A stretch of DNA of 64,000 nt from JAWMQL01 sp033283165 (GCA_033283165.1 JAWMQL010000006.1:62001-126000), one strand, 5' to 3'. Counted from the stretch's first letter, positions 15,546 to 24,294 are shown. Numbers and translations: made by a program. The notes: generated by a model from the letters alone, not told the origin.

Positions 15546-16208
15546 GTGAAGCTGTCCACCCGCGCCCGTATGCTGGTTGGTTTCCTGCTGGCCAATGGCG
15601 CAATTCTGTCGGTCGCCGCCATCCTGGTCCTGACCCGTCCGTCACCGCCGCCGCAGATCCAGGGCGTGCTGCTGGGCGAATCCCGGGCCCTGCCGGAATT
15701 CAGCCTGCTCGATCACCACGGCGAGTCCTTTCACCGTGACGACCTGCTGGGCCACTGGCACCTGGTGGCCTATGGCTTCACCAGCTGCCCGGATGTCTGC
15801 CCCACCACCCTGAGTCAACTGGATCGCTTCCTGAAACTGCTGGGACCCGACACCGAGGCACCGCGCATCCTGTTCTACAGCGTGGATCATCGCCGTGACA
15901 CCGCCGACCAGCTGGCGAGCTATGTGCCCTATTTCAACCCCGCTTTCATCGGCCTGACCCACGTTGACGATCCGCAAAACCCGCACCTGCCCTTCGAACA
16001 GGGTCTGGGTATCCGGGCCCGGCTGGAGCCCCGGGATGGTGACGACGGCTACGATGTGCTGCACGGTGTCAACCTGCTGCTGCTCAACCCGCAGGCGGAA
16101 CTGGTGGCCATATTCAAGCCGCGCCTGACCGCGCCCGGGGTTCAGTCCTTTGATCCGCAGCAGCTTGTTTACGACTACCGCGCGGTCCACGACTACCGCG
16201 GTACCTGA
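15546..16208 (+). CDS. SCO family copper chaperone / thiol reductase
   Basis: The 220-residue protein has an N-terminal membrane anchor (about residues 8-28) and a thioredoxin fold. It carries the copper-binding CPDVCPTT motif (about residues 80-87) and a distal His in VLHGVNLLLLNP, the three ligands typical of Sco1/SenC. Such proteins deliver copper to the CuA site of subunit II or keep its cysteines reduced. The start is GTG at 15546, 3 bases after the subunit IV stop. It closes the oxidase operon. No terminator is clear downstream. Confidence 0.9.
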   Translation: MKLSTRARMLVGFLLANGAILSVAAILVLTRPSPPPQIQGVLLGESRALPEFSLLDHHGESFHRDDLLGHWHLVAYGFTSCPDVCPTTLSQLDRFLKLLGPDTEAPRILFYSVDHRRDTADQLASYVPYFNPAFIGLTHVDDPQNPHLPFEQGLGIRARLEPRDGDDGYDVLHGVNLLLLNPQAELVAIFKPRLTAPGVQSFDPQQLVYDYRAVHDYRGT

Positions 16209-16255
16209 TAGCCGCTACACTTGGCTGGTACGCAGCAACCGCGGAGCAGATAACC

Positions 16256-16705
16256 ATGTTTGAAAACGAACACCCCGCACGACGGGCGTCACTCCTGTCG
16301 CGGGAATACACCCGGACCCACAATCGCGCAGGCTGGCTCGGCCTGTGGCGAGATGACGCCTGTATCGAAGACCCGATCGGCATATCCCACATCGACCCGG
16401 TGGGCAAAGGCCACCGGGGCAAGGAAGCCATCGCGGCGTTCTACGACAACTTTATCGCGCCGGCGAATATCGACCTGGAAATCAAGAACTCCTACGTGGC
16501 CGGCAACGAGGTCGCCAACCAGGTAGAGATCACCGTGGTCATACCCAGCGGCGACGGCAAGGCCCTGCAACAGAAGGTACACGGCGTGTTCGCCTACGCG
16601 GTGGACGACGAGGGCAAACTGTATTCCATGCGCGGCTGGTGGGATGTCAATGACCCCATCAACGCCATGACAGAAATCGAGCTCGACGGGGAGACCGGCA
16701 GCTGA
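16256..16705 (+). CDS. SnoaL/NTF2-like protein (steroid isomerase-like fold)
   Basis: The 149-residue soluble protein fits the nuclear transport factor 2/SnoaL fold: an N-terminal helix with LSREYTRTHNRAGWLGLW, a pocket segment IGISHIDPVGKGHRGKEAI, then strands ending RGWWDVNDP. Many relatives are annotated as steroid delta-isomerase-like or polyketide cyclase-like, and some oxidise or isomerise ketones. It overlaps or abuts the Gfo/Idh-like gene, so the two probably work together. The substrate is unknown. The start is ATG at 16256. Confidence 0.75.
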   Translation: MFENEHPARRASLLSREYTRTHNRAGWLGLWRDDACIEDPIGISHIDPVGKGHRGKEAIAAFYDNFIAPANIDLEIKNSYVAGNEVANQVEITVVIPSGDGKALQQKVHGVFAYAVDDEGKLYSMRGWWDVNDPINAMTEIELDGETGS

Positions 16706-17607
16706 GTTCAGCTCCCGACATTGTCCTGGTCGGGGCCCGCACGGTTCGCCAGGGCACCGGCCCCTTCGTGGCCGCGGCGCTGGCCGCAGGCGGTGCCCGC
16801 ATAGCGGCCATCGTCGGGACCTCAAAGGCGTCGGTGGAGTCCGCACGGCAGGACCTCAAACAGCGATTCGGGCTGGAGTGCGCCACGTTTACAGTGCTGC
16901 AGGATGCGCTCGATACAGTCCGGCCCACGGCCGTGGCGCTGTGCTCGCCGTGGCGGGTACACGCGGAACAGCTGGCGCAGGTGGCCGCGAACCACTGCCA
17001 CTGCCTGGTGGAAAAGCCCCTGCTGTGGCCAGCCACCTGGGCGGCGGCAGAGCGTGCCATCGAGGCCTTCGAGACACGCGGACTGCTGCTGGACATGATC
17101 ACCCAGTGGCCGGCGACACTGTCGGGCTGGGAGGTATTGCACGGCGCCCGCCCCCGACACATCGAATCCTTCCACATGCGCCTGAGTCCCCTGACGCTGG
17201 ACGACAAGGCCATCCCGGACGCCGCACCGCATTTCATCAGCCTGCTGCAGGCCCTGCTGGGTACCGGCGACTGCGAGGAGGTGTCGCGGGAACGGGACCG
17301 GGACGAGCTTACCGTGTCCTGTCGCTACCGACACCGGTCGGGCAGCAGCCGGGCCCGGTTGCAGCTGCGGGCCTGCCCCGAGCGCCCGCGGCCAGCCTGG
17401 TACCAGATCAACGCGCTGCGCGCCGACCGCGAGGTGGACCTGCCGGAATACCGGCAGTGGCTGGTCGCTGGCGGGCAGCGTGCTGCGCTGGCCGATCCAC
17501 TGGAGGTGGTGGCGGCTGAGTTCCTGCGCAAACTGGCTGCCGGCGAGGGCACCGATGGCCAGGCCCTGCGCGCGGCGCACCGCAACCTCCTCCAGTTGGC
17601 CGGCTGA
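16702..17607 (+). CDS. Gfo/Idh/MocA-like oxidoreductase with non-canonical start
   Basis: The frame encodes a Rossmann-type domain: DIVLVGARTVRQGTGPFVAA at the N terminus, then IAAIVGTS, VRPTAVALCSPWRVH and a typical VEKPL segment (VEKPLLWPA). The first ATG/GTG/TTG in frame is GTG at 16768, but that would cut off the first beta strand and glycine loop. The frame is open upstream to a CTG at 16702 that overlaps the previous stop (CTGA), and I use that as the likely start. Alternatives are ATT at 16720 or the GTG at 16768. The family uses NAD(P) to oxidise or reduce sugars and related compounds; the substrate is unknown. Confidence 0.7.
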   Translation: MSSAPDIVLVGARTVRQGTGPFVAAALAAGGARIAAIVGTSKASVESARQDLKQRFGLECATFTVLQDALDTVRPTAVALCSPWRVHAEQLAQVAANHCHCLVEKPLLWPATWAAAERAIEAFETRGLLLDMITQWPATLSGWEVLHGARPRHIESFHMRLSPLTLDDKAIPDAAPHFISLLQALLGTGDCEEVSRERDRDELTVSCRYRHRSGSSRARLQLRACPERPRPAWYQINALRADREVDLPEYRQWLVAGGQRAALADPLEVVAAEFLRKLAAGEGTDGQALRAAHRNLLQLAG

Positions 17608-17732
17608 AGCCAGCGACCCTGTGCGCCGGGCTGTCGCGGGAAGTGTAACCGCGCTTGTTGTATCGGGTTTCATTCCCTAGAATTCACGGCTAACCCCCCC
17701 GCATCGCACGCCCGTCGTGCCCGAGGTATATT

Positions 17733-19028
17733 TTGACCGACAGTATCCCCCTGACCGACCTGGACGCACCCAAACCGGAGCCGGGCGAACAACTGGAACT
17801 GGACAGCATCCACGACTTTGCCAGCAAGCTGACCCTGCCCGCGTCCCTGGACGCCCTGAAACACTACGTACGCTGGCAGGTGGCGCAGCGCAATGCCCGG
17901 GACACCGAAGCCACCGCCCTGGACCCGTCCCGGGTGCCCGACTTTGCCCCGATTTCCATCAACCTGGACCTGACTACCGCATGCAACTACGCCTGCGATC
18001 ACTGCGTGGACCTGGACATCCTGAACACCGGCATCCGGTTCGAGCACGACAAGCTGCTGGCTTCGCTCAAGCTGATGGCCGAGCGCGGCATGAAGTCGGT
18101 GATCGTTATCGGCGGCGGCGAGCCGACCCTGTACCCGAAATTCGAGGAAATCATCCGCTTCATGAAGGACCTGGGGCTGCAGATCGCCATCGTCTCCAAC
18201 GGCACCGGCAACAGGAAAATTGCCCAGGTGGCTGACTGCATGGACAGCGGCGACTGGGTGCGCCTGTCACTGGATTCCGGTACCGACCCGACCTTCCAGG
18301 CCATGCACAAGCCGCGCAAGTCCTTCACCCTTGAGGGCATCTGCGAGGTGGTACCGGAGATCAAGGCAGCCAATCCTGACCTGACAGTGGGTTTTTCCTA
18401 CATCGTGACCTGGGCCGGAGCCCACATCAACGATACGGACATTGTCGAGAACCTGGACGAAATTGCCCGCGCGGCGCGCCTGGCCCGGGACAACCAGTTC
18501 AGCTATATCAGTTTCAAGCCCTTCCTGACCCGGGATGAATTGAACAATGCGGAAGTCATCGACATCCAGCAGAAAGAGGAAATGGCCGCGATTGTTGCCC
18601 GCATACAGGCCCAGGTAGACCAGGCCGTCGCGCTGGAAACAGACAGCTTCAAGGTGCACCGCAGCACCGGCCTGAAAGCCATGCTGAAAGGCCAGACCCA
18701 GACCCTGGCCCAACAGCCGAGACAGTGCCACATGCAGTTCTTCCGCCAGGTGCTCAGCCCGCTGGGGCTCTACAACTGCCCGGTATACCGTAACCAGGAC
18801 CACGGTCTGCTGGGGGACAAGAACGCCAATGCAACCGTCAAGACCTACGACGCCACCCGCGCTGTCACCGCTGACCTGATCCGGAATTTCAACGCCACCA
18901 CCGAGTGCGAGAAGGTCACCTGCCTGTATAACGACGTGAACTGGTGGATCGAGCGCCTGATCCAGCACCCGGAACAGCTGGACAGGCTGCAGGCCGACGC
19001 GGAATCCGAGGCGGACTACTTTCTGTAG
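17733..19028 (+). CDS. Radical SAM protein with C-terminal auxiliary cysteine motif
   Basis: The 431-residue protein has the radical SAM signature CNYACDHC (CX3CX2C; Cys84, Cys88, Cys91) that binds a 4Fe-4S cluster and S-adenosylmethionine. A GGGEPTLYP segment follows, the usual SAM-contact loop. The C-terminal half has Cys332, Cys349, Cys392 and Cys397, spaced like a SPASM/twitch-type auxiliary cluster site. Radical SAM/SPASM enzymes often modify peptides or carbohydrates. The start is TTG at 17733, with GAGG 7 bases upstream. No precursor peptide gene is seen next to it, so the substrate remains open. Confidence 0.85.
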   Translation: MTDSIPLTDLDAPKPEPGEQLELDSIHDFASKLTLPASLDALKHYVRWQVAQRNARDTEATALDPSRVPDFAPISINLDLTTACNYACDHCVDLDILNTGIRFEHDKLLASLKLMAERGMKSVIVIGGGEPTLYPKFEEIIRFMKDLGLQIAIVSNGTGNRKIAQVADCMDSGDWVRLSLDSGTDPTFQAMHKPRKSFTLEGICEVVPEIKAANPDLTVGFSYIVTWAGAHINDTDIVENLDEIARAARLARDNQFSYISFKPFLTRDELNNAEVIDIQQKEEMAAIVARIQAQVDQAVALETDSFKVHRSTGLKAMLKGQTQTLAQQPRQCHMQFFRQVLSPLGLYNCPVYRNQDHGLLGDKNANATVKTYDATRAVTADLIRNFNATTECEKVTCLYNDVNWWIERLIQHPEQLDRLQADAESEADYFL

Positions 19029-19046
19029 ATAATGGCAAGATAGAGG

Positions 19047-19161
19047 GCCGCTGGGCGGGAGGACCGCTGTGGGGGCGTCGGCGGCCATGGACGGCCGCAG
19101 CCGAGCTGGGCAGGACGCCCTGCTTCAAGCGGTCCCCACAGCGGCCTTCCCGCCCAGCGGA
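19047..19161. repeat. 115-bp structured element with 28-bp imperfect inverted repeats
   Basis: 19047-19074 and 19134-19161 are inverted copies of each other with three mismatches. The 59-base loop holds further stems, such as GCGGCC/GGCCGC around ATGGA. It fills nearly all the space between two convergent genes. The long stem could act as a two-way terminator, or be a small non-autonomous mobile element. No target duplication is obvious by eye. Confidence 0.6.
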
Positions 19162-19168
19162 CCGGTTC

Positions 19169-20251
19169 CTATGACGATTGTCGCTGACAGAGCTGTTCCA
19201 GGCAGGCGGCGTAGACCCTATCCACCGTCACCCGGGTCATGCAGATCTGCTCCTCCAGCGGGCAGACTTTCTTGTGACAGGGACCGCAGGGCACATCCAC
19301 CCTGACGATGGTCTCCCGGCTGTGGCTGGTATCGGTCCAGCGTTGTTCGGTGGGGCCGAACACCGTGACCCGGGGTACCTCGAATGCGCGGCCGAAGTGT
19401 CGCGGCCCGGTGTCGTTACCGAGCAGCAGCTGGCTGCGGGCAATCAGTGACTTGAGTTCACCCAGGCTGAGGCAGGGATCGATCAGCAGGGTGGCGGGCT
19501 CCTGCATCGAGTCCACGATCGCCTGGGCCAGGGGCTCTTCTCCCGGCCCCGGTGGAATAACGACGGTCGCGCCCTGCTCCCTGACGAGACGGTCCGCCAC
19601 CGCGGCGAAGCGCTGTGGGTCCCAGCACTTGGATGCCCCGAAGTTGGCTCCCGGGCACAGCACCACCAGCCTGGCCGACGAATCGACGCCGGCCGCCGCC
19701 AGCCGGGAGACTACCGCCTGGTCGCAACCAGGGGTGGTAAACAGGGTCAGCCCGTCCCCGGGGTGGTCGCAGCCGAGGTAGCGCGCCAGCACGGCGTAAT
19801 AGTCCACCAGCGGCATGGGCTCATAGCCCTTGCCGCGGCGATTCGGCACCGGCACGCGGTCGGTGAGCAGCAGGCCGCGCCCGTCACGGCTGAAACCCAC
19901 CCGGCGTCGCGCCCCGCTGCGCCAGGCCAGCCACGCACTGCGCAGGGAGTTGGGCAACATCACCGCCAGGTCAAAACGGCGGCCGCGCAGCCGCGCCACC
20001 AGTTCCCGCTGCTGTTGCCTGGCCTGCGGCGTTTTTTTGCGCGGCGGCCAGAACTCGCAGTGCGCCACCCATGGGCTGCCCTCCAGCAGCCCGAACAGGT
20101 GGCGATTCATCAACAGCGTAATTTCGGCCCGGGGAAAGCGGCGAAACAATGCGTCGATAAACGGCGTCGCCATCACCACGTCACCCACCCAGGTGGGCAG
20201 GATCAACAGCACGCGATCGGGGGCGAGATTCGCCGGGGGAGTCCTGGGCAT
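19169..20251 (-). CDS. Glycosyltransferase family 9, ADP-heptose:LPS heptosyltransferase II-like
   Basis: The 360-residue protein begins VLLILPTWVGDVVMATPF, the GT9 N-terminal signature (PxWxGDxVMxTP), and has NDTGPRHFGRAF (usually NDTGxxHxA), the nucleotide-sugar pocket. GT9 enzymes add heptose from ADP-heptose to the LPS inner core at the inner face of the cytoplasmic membrane, as WaaF and WaaC do. I chose ATG at 20251 because residues upstream of it are unconserved. The C terminus has a Cys-rich region (VPCGPCHKKVCPLEEQIC). It is divergent from the heptose adenylyltransferase-like gene, which fits a shared LPS role. Confidence 0.82.
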   Translation of the reverse strand: MPRTPPANLAPDRVLLILPTWVGDVVMATPFIDALFRRFPRAEITLLMNRHLFGLLEGSPWVAHCEFWPPRKKTPQARQQQRELVARLRGRRFDLAVMLPNSLRSAWLAWRSGARRRVGFSRDGRGLLLTDRVPVPNRRGKGYEPMPLVDYYAVLARYLGCDHPGDGLTLFTTPGCDQAVVSRLAAAGVDSSARLVVLCPGANFGASKCWDPQRFAAVADRLVREQGATVVIPPGPGEEPLAQAIVDSMQEPATLLIDPCLSLGELKSLIARSQLLLGNDTGPRHFGRAFEVPRVTVFGPTEQRWTDTSHSRETIVRVDVPCGPCHKKVCPLEEQICMTRVTVDRVYAACLEQLCQRQSS

Positions 20252-20353
20252 GGCGCGACGACCTGCGGTTCGGCAACGCCGGCGAGTATATATTCCCACC
20301 GCATTCCCCGCTACACTGCGTGGCACCCGCTAACATGACATACGACCGCCCTG

Positions 20354-20845
20354 ATGAGCAGTTTCGAGAAGATTCACGTGGAACCGGCCGACCTTGTGCC
20401 CGTACTGGACGCCCGCCGCGCCGCCGGCGACATCATCGTATTCGGCAACGGCTGTTTCGACCTGCTGCACGTGGGCCATATTCGCTACCTGGAAGCCGCC
20501 CGGGCACTGGGCGACGTGCTGGTGATGGCCATCAACACCGAGGCTTCCATCCGCTTCAATCCCAACCGGGAACCGCCGATCAATCCCTGCGAAAAACGGA
20601 TGGAGGTCGTCGCGGCCCTGCAGGCGGTGGATTTCGTGGTGCCTCTCGAGGCCGCCGAGCCCACGCCCCTGATCGAGTTGTTCCGGCCTCACATCCAGGC
20701 CAAAGGTACGGACTATACTCTGGAACAGATGCCCGAACGGATCGCGGTAGAAGCGTGCGGCGGGCGAATCGAATTTGTCGGCGACGAAAAAAATCACAGT
20801 TCCACCGCGCTGCGCCAGGCCTTGCGCGAGCGCGGGCAACTCTAG
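20354..20845 (+). CDS. HldE C-terminal-type nucleotidyltransferase (heptose-1-phosphate adenylyltransferase-like)
   Basis: The 163-residue protein is the cytidylyltransferase-like domain found at the C terminus of HldE/RfaE. FGNGCFDLLHVGHIRYLEAA carries the HxGH nucleotide-binding motif, and KGTDYTLEQMPE and NHSSTALRQ (compare GSTSxxI) are other signature parts. In two-gene pathways this domain alone (RfaE2) makes ADP-heptose from heptose 1-phosphate and ATP. No kinase domain is fused. The divergent heptosyltransferase-like gene supports an LPS function. Confidence 0.82.
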   Translation: MSSFEKIHVEPADLVPVLDARRAAGDIIVFGNGCFDLLHVGHIRYLEAARALGDVLVMAINTEASIRFNPNREPPINPCEKRMEVVAALQAVDFVVPLEAAEPTPLIELFRPHIQAKGTDYTLEQMPERIAVEACGGRIEFVGDEKNHSSTALRQALRERGQL

Positions 20846-20858
20846 GGAGACCACCGGT

Positions 20859-21713
20859 ATGAAAGTGTTTTTGGGCAGGGCGGTAGTGCTCATCCTGGCA
20901 TTGCTGGCCGGGCAGGTGGCGGCCGGCACAACGGATCCCGCACTACAGGACATCCTGGCTGCGCGCAGCGAGGAAGACCGGGCCCGCGACGTGTACCGCC
21001 ACCCCGCCGAAACGCTCGCCTTCATGCGGGTAAAACCGGGTATGGTGGTGGCCGAGGCACTGCCGGGTGGCGGCTGGTACAGCCGCATACTGGCCAACTA
21101 CCTGGGTCCTGAGGGCACCCTGTACGGCGTCAACTACGTGGACCGCATGTGGCCGCTGTTCGGTTTCCTGACTGAGGAGACCATCGCCAGGCGCATCGCC
21201 CTGACCAAGGGTTTCCCGAAACAGGTCCGCGAGTATACCGACAATGGCATCAAGGCCGAGGGCTTCACGTTCGGCACCGTGCCCACAGGCATCGCCGGGA
21301 CCGTCGACCGGGTATTGATGATCAGGGCCCTGCACAACCTGAACCGCTTCGAGGCCCAGGCCGGCACCCGCAGTCAGGCCCTGTCCGCCGTGCGTGCCAT
21401 GCTCAAGGACGATGGTCTGGTGGGCGTGGTACAACACCGCCTGCCGGAGTCCGCCAGTGACGACAAGGCTGACGGCAGCCGCGGCTACCTGAAGCAGTCG
21501 ACGGTCATCGCACTGTTCGAGGAAGCCGGTTTCGAACTGGTGGACCAGAGCGAGATCAATGCCAATCCAAAGGATCAACCCGGGCCCGAGGACGTGGTGT
21601 GGCGACTACCGCCGTCCTACAGCGGCACCGGTGAGGATCCCGCGAAACGCGCGGCGGTGGCGGCCATCGGGGAATCGGACCGCATGACCCTGCTGTTTCG
21701 CAAGGCCCCCTGA
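20859..21713 (+). CDS. Exported methyltransferase-like protein
   Basis: The 284-residue protein has a clear signal peptide (VFLGRAVVLILALLAGQVAA, about residues 3-22) followed by a class I methyltransferase-like domain: VKPGMVVAEALPGGGWYSRIL is the nucleotide-binding-type loop, then a long helical part and a C-terminal MTLLF strand. An exported SAM methyltransferase is unexpected because SAM is cytoplasmic, yet a whole family of predicted methyltransferases (COG4798-like) carries such signals. AGGGAG precedes ATG at 20859. It starts 13 bases after the heptose adenylyltransferase-like gene. Its activity is unproven. Confidence 0.75.
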   Translation: MKVFLGRAVVLILALLAGQVAAGTTDPALQDILAARSEEDRARDVYRHPAETLAFMRVKPGMVVAEALPGGGWYSRILANYLGPEGTLYGVNYVDRMWPLFGFLTEETIARRIALTKGFPKQVREYTDNGIKAEGFTFGTVPTGIAGTVDRVLMIRALHNLNRFEAQAGTRSQALSAVRAMLKDDGLVGVVQHRLPESASDDKADGSRGYLKQSTVIALFEEAGFELVDQSEINANPKDQPGPEDVVWRLPPSYSGTGEDPAKRAAVAAIGESDRMTLLFRKAP

Positions 21714-21761
21714 CGCGCCTCTGTGCAGGCGCCCGGCGGGACGGGATGCGGGCAGCGAACG

Positions 21762-22793
21762 CTACAGCAGAAAATCGCTGGTCATGTCGGTGGCGACGTC
21801 CCACAACTGGCGCGCCATGGCGGCGTCGAACATATGGTGCGTGCCGCTCAGGGTAACCGGGTTGCAGTCCTCGAAATAGGCGCCGCTGACCCCCTCCAGC
21901 AGGGGGCTGGTGGCGACATAAACCTGGGTTGCGGCACCCTGCTGCGGGGTTTTCGCAATCCACGGGCCCACCCAGTCGAATCCCTTGCGAATAATCGCCG
22001 GCGCCGTGCGCGCGATGTTGGTATGGACCAACCCCGGGTGAATCACGTTGGAAGTCACGCCTGAGCCCTGCAGGCGTCGGGCCAGTTCCAGGGAGAACAG
22101 GGCGTTGGCCAGCTTCGACCGACCATAGGCCTCACCGGCATCGTAGGCCTGCTCGCCGCGCAGGTTATCAAAATCGATCCCCACCGCGGGTGCCTGGTTG
22201 TAGCCCGACTCGCTGCCCACATGCACGATGCGGCCGCGATCGGCGTCCAGCATCAGGGGCAGCAGGCGGTTGACCAGCACAAAATGCCCCAGGAAGTTGA
22301 CCACGAACATTTTCTCGACACCATTCACCAACTCGATTTCACGGAAGGTATTGATACCGGCGTTCAGGATCAGCATGTCCAGCCCTACCCCCAGCATCTC
22401 AACCCGGCGGGCACAGTCCACCACCGACTGGAAATCTGACAGTTCCAGCGCCATGGGCGTGGTTCTACCGTCCACGCTGTCGCAGGCTGTGCTGGCTTTC
22501 TCCAGGGTCCGTCCGGTCCCGATCACGTGGGCGCCACGCAGGGCCAGGACGCGCAGGGTCTCGAAACCCAGCCCCGAATTGCAGCCCGTGACCAGGGCTA
22601 CCTTGCCACTCAGGTCCAGCCCGGCCGTCACCTCTTCCGCGGTGGCATCCGGGCCGTAAGGGCCGGTAGGCAGGCTTCTATCGATGCTGGCCTGGGGGCG
22701 GTCTCCGGCGCAGCCACCCAGCAGGGTGGCGGAGGGCGCGACCAGCACGGCCGCAGCGGAAAACCTGAGAATCTGGCGTCGCCTGTCATCCAT
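21762..22793 (-). CDS. Exported short-chain dehydrogenase/reductase (Tat-type lipoprotein signal)
   Basis: The 343-residue protein opens MDDRRRQILRFSAAAVLVAP, a twin-arginine-like signal, then TLLGGCAG, which could be a lipobox. The SDR core follows: ALVTGCNSGLGF (NAD(P) binding), NAGINTF, and YGRSKLAN with the catalytic Tyr and Lys. Most SDRs are cytoplasmic; a Tat signal fits export of a folded protein with its cofactor. The sequence resembles retinol-dehydrogenase-like and WWOX-like SDRs. I chose ATG at 22793, preceded by GGAGAG. The longer open frame upstream is not supported. Confidence 0.8.
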   Translation of the reverse strand: MDDRRRQILRFSAAAVLVAPSATLLGGCAGDRPQASIDRSLPTGPYGPDATAEEVTAGLDLSGKVALVTGCNSGLGFETLRVLALRGAHVIGTGRTLEKASTACDSVDGRTTPMALELSDFQSVVDCARRVEMLGVGLDMLILNAGINTFREIELVNGVEKMFVVNFLGHFVLVNRLLPLMLDADRGRIVHVGSESGYNQAPAVGIDFDNLRGEQAYDAGEAYGRSKLANALFSLELARRLQGSGVTSNVIHPGLVHTNIARTAPAIIRKGFDWVGPWIAKTPQQGAATQVYVATSPLLEGVSGAYFEDCNPVTLSGTHHMFDAAMARQLWDVATDMTSDFLL

Positions 22794-23254
22794 GGTCAGT
22801 CTCTCCAATCGTTCCTTCCCAGTGTAGACAGTCATCAGGCACAGGGCCATGTTATAACCAATGATTATTATGCGAAATAAAAAAATATCATGGGGGAATT
22901 TCTTGCCGGATGCGGCGCGGGCGTCAATACTTTCACCTGCGGCGGGGCTTGGGCGCGCATGGGGTGCCCGACACACGGGAACCCGCTGCCTACTGGGGGG
23001 ACGCTGGCAGGCGCTTGTCAGAGGCGTTTGCGGCCAAGGGGACGTGATCCGGTAGCGGGCCGGAACAATACCTGGTCAGAACAATAAAGCTTTACCCCTC
23101 ACAGGCCGTCGCCTCCGGGCGACGGCTTTTTTTATGTCCATGGACGGTGTGCCCCGGTCAGTGGCTTACATGCTATTCTTCGCTCACCTGATCCCTGACT
23201 CACTCCTGGATTGAGTGCAGGGGCGTCTCACTTTAATTCTAACAAGGAGACACA
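22794..23254. other. Intergenic region with AT-rich promoter and orphan terminator
   Basis: These 461 bases contain no convincing gene. An AT-rich patch (about 22850-22900) lies upstream of the minus-strand SDR and probably carries its promoter. The middle (about 22905-23090) is GC-rich and is followed by a strong plus-strand terminator at 23105 with no protein gene before it. The end carries AAGGAGACACA, the ribosome binding site of gpsA. Confidence 0.6.
23105..23133 (+). terminator. Strong intrinsic terminator without an upstream coding gene
   Basis: GCCGTCGC-CTCCGG-GCGACGGC followed by seven T residues is a textbook rho-independent terminator on the plus strand. No plus-strand coding sequence ends nearby, so it probably ends a small RNA or a leader upstream of gpsA. 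Confidence 0.8.
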
Positions 23255-24262
23255 ATGAGCAATCTGCGAGTCGGAATACTGGGAGGAGGCTCCTGGGGAA
23301 CCACTGTTGCCCACCTGGTTGCGCGCAATGCACCGGTGACCATGTGGGCGCGCAATCCGGCCACCGTGGAGGAAATCAATACCCACCGCACCAACGAAAC
23401 CTACCTGCCCGGTGCCGTCCTGTCCTCCCGCAACCTGGTGGCTACCAATGATATCCGCGAGGCAGTGGCCAACGCCGATGTCCTCGTCATGGGCGTTCCC
23501 TCCCAGAGTTTTCGCCGGGTGCTGGAGGAGGCCCGCGAGCACGTCCGGGCCTGGGTGCCTGTCATCAGCCTCACCAAGGGTCTGGAGCTGGACACCCGCA
23601 TGCGCATGACGGAAATCATCAACGAGGTTCTGCCGGGACACCCGGTGGGCGTGCTCACCGGACCCAACCTGGCCCGGGAAATCATGGAAGGCATGGCGGC
23701 CGCCGGGGTGATCGCCATGGGCGATGAAATTATCGTGCGCGAGTTGCAATGCCTGTTCAGTTCCGGGCTGTTTCGCTGCTACACCAACACCGACGTGATC
23801 GGTTGCGAGCTGGGCGGAGTCCTGAAAAACATCATTGCCATCGCAGTGGGCATGGGTGACGGCCAGGGAGCCGGGGACAACACCCGTGCGGCGCTGATCA
23901 CCCGCGGCCTGGCGGAAATCACTCGCCTGGGCGTCGCCATGGGCGGCAAGCCGGAAACCTTCGCCGGTCTGGCCGGCATGGGCGACATGATCGCCACCTG
24001 TACCAGCCCCCAGAGCCGCAACCGCCACGTGGGGGTGGAACTGGGCAAGGGCCGTCACCTGGACGAGATCATCGAGGAAATGTTCATGGTGGCTGAGGGC
24101 GCCAAGAGCGCCCCTGCGGTAATTGCCCTGGCCGAGGAGTACGGCGTCGAGATGCCCATCGCGCGCGATGTGCACCGGGTACTGAACCACGGCTGCACGC
24201 CGATGATGGCGTTCAAGGGGCTGCTGAAAGTCTCCCCCGGCGCCGAGTCAGAGCCCGGCTAG
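23255..24262 (+). CDS. gpsA: NAD(P)-dependent glycerol-3-phosphate dehydrogenase
   Basis: The 335-residue cytoplasmic enzyme reduces dihydroxyacetone phosphate to sn-glycerol 3-phosphate for phospholipid synthesis. It opens with the dinucleotide-binding motif VGILGGGSWGTTVA. The catalytic SLTKGLE with Lys, GPNLAREI and GCELGGVLKNIIAIAVG segments are typical, as is NTRAALITRGLAEI. The length matches E. coli GpsA (339). A good ribosome binding site (AAGGAG) precedes ATG. It is followed by a peptidase gene 32 bases later. Confidence 0.96.
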   Translation: MSNLRVGILGGGSWGTTVAHLVARNAPVTMWARNPATVEEINTHRTNETYLPGAVLSSRNLVATNDIREAVANADVLVMGVPSQSFRRVLEEAREHVRAWVPVISLTKGLELDTRMRMTEIINEVLPGHPVGVLTGPNLAREIMEGMAAAGVIAMGDEIIVRELQCLFSSGLFRCYTNTDVIGCELGGVLKNIIAIAVGMGDGQGAGDNTRAALITRGLAEITRLGVAMGGKPETFAGLAGMGDMIATCTSPQSRNRHVGVELGKGRHLDEIIEEMFMVAEGAKSAPAVIALAEEYGVEMPIARDVHRVLNHGCTPMMAFKGLLKVSPGAESEPG

Positions 24263-24294
24263 CGGGCTGGCATCCGCCAGGCAAAAACGGCAGA

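Noticed and set aside
19069..19305. 78-residue plus-strand frame across the inverted repeat and waaF-like 3' end
   Set aside because: It lies in a structured repeat and antisense to a real gene.
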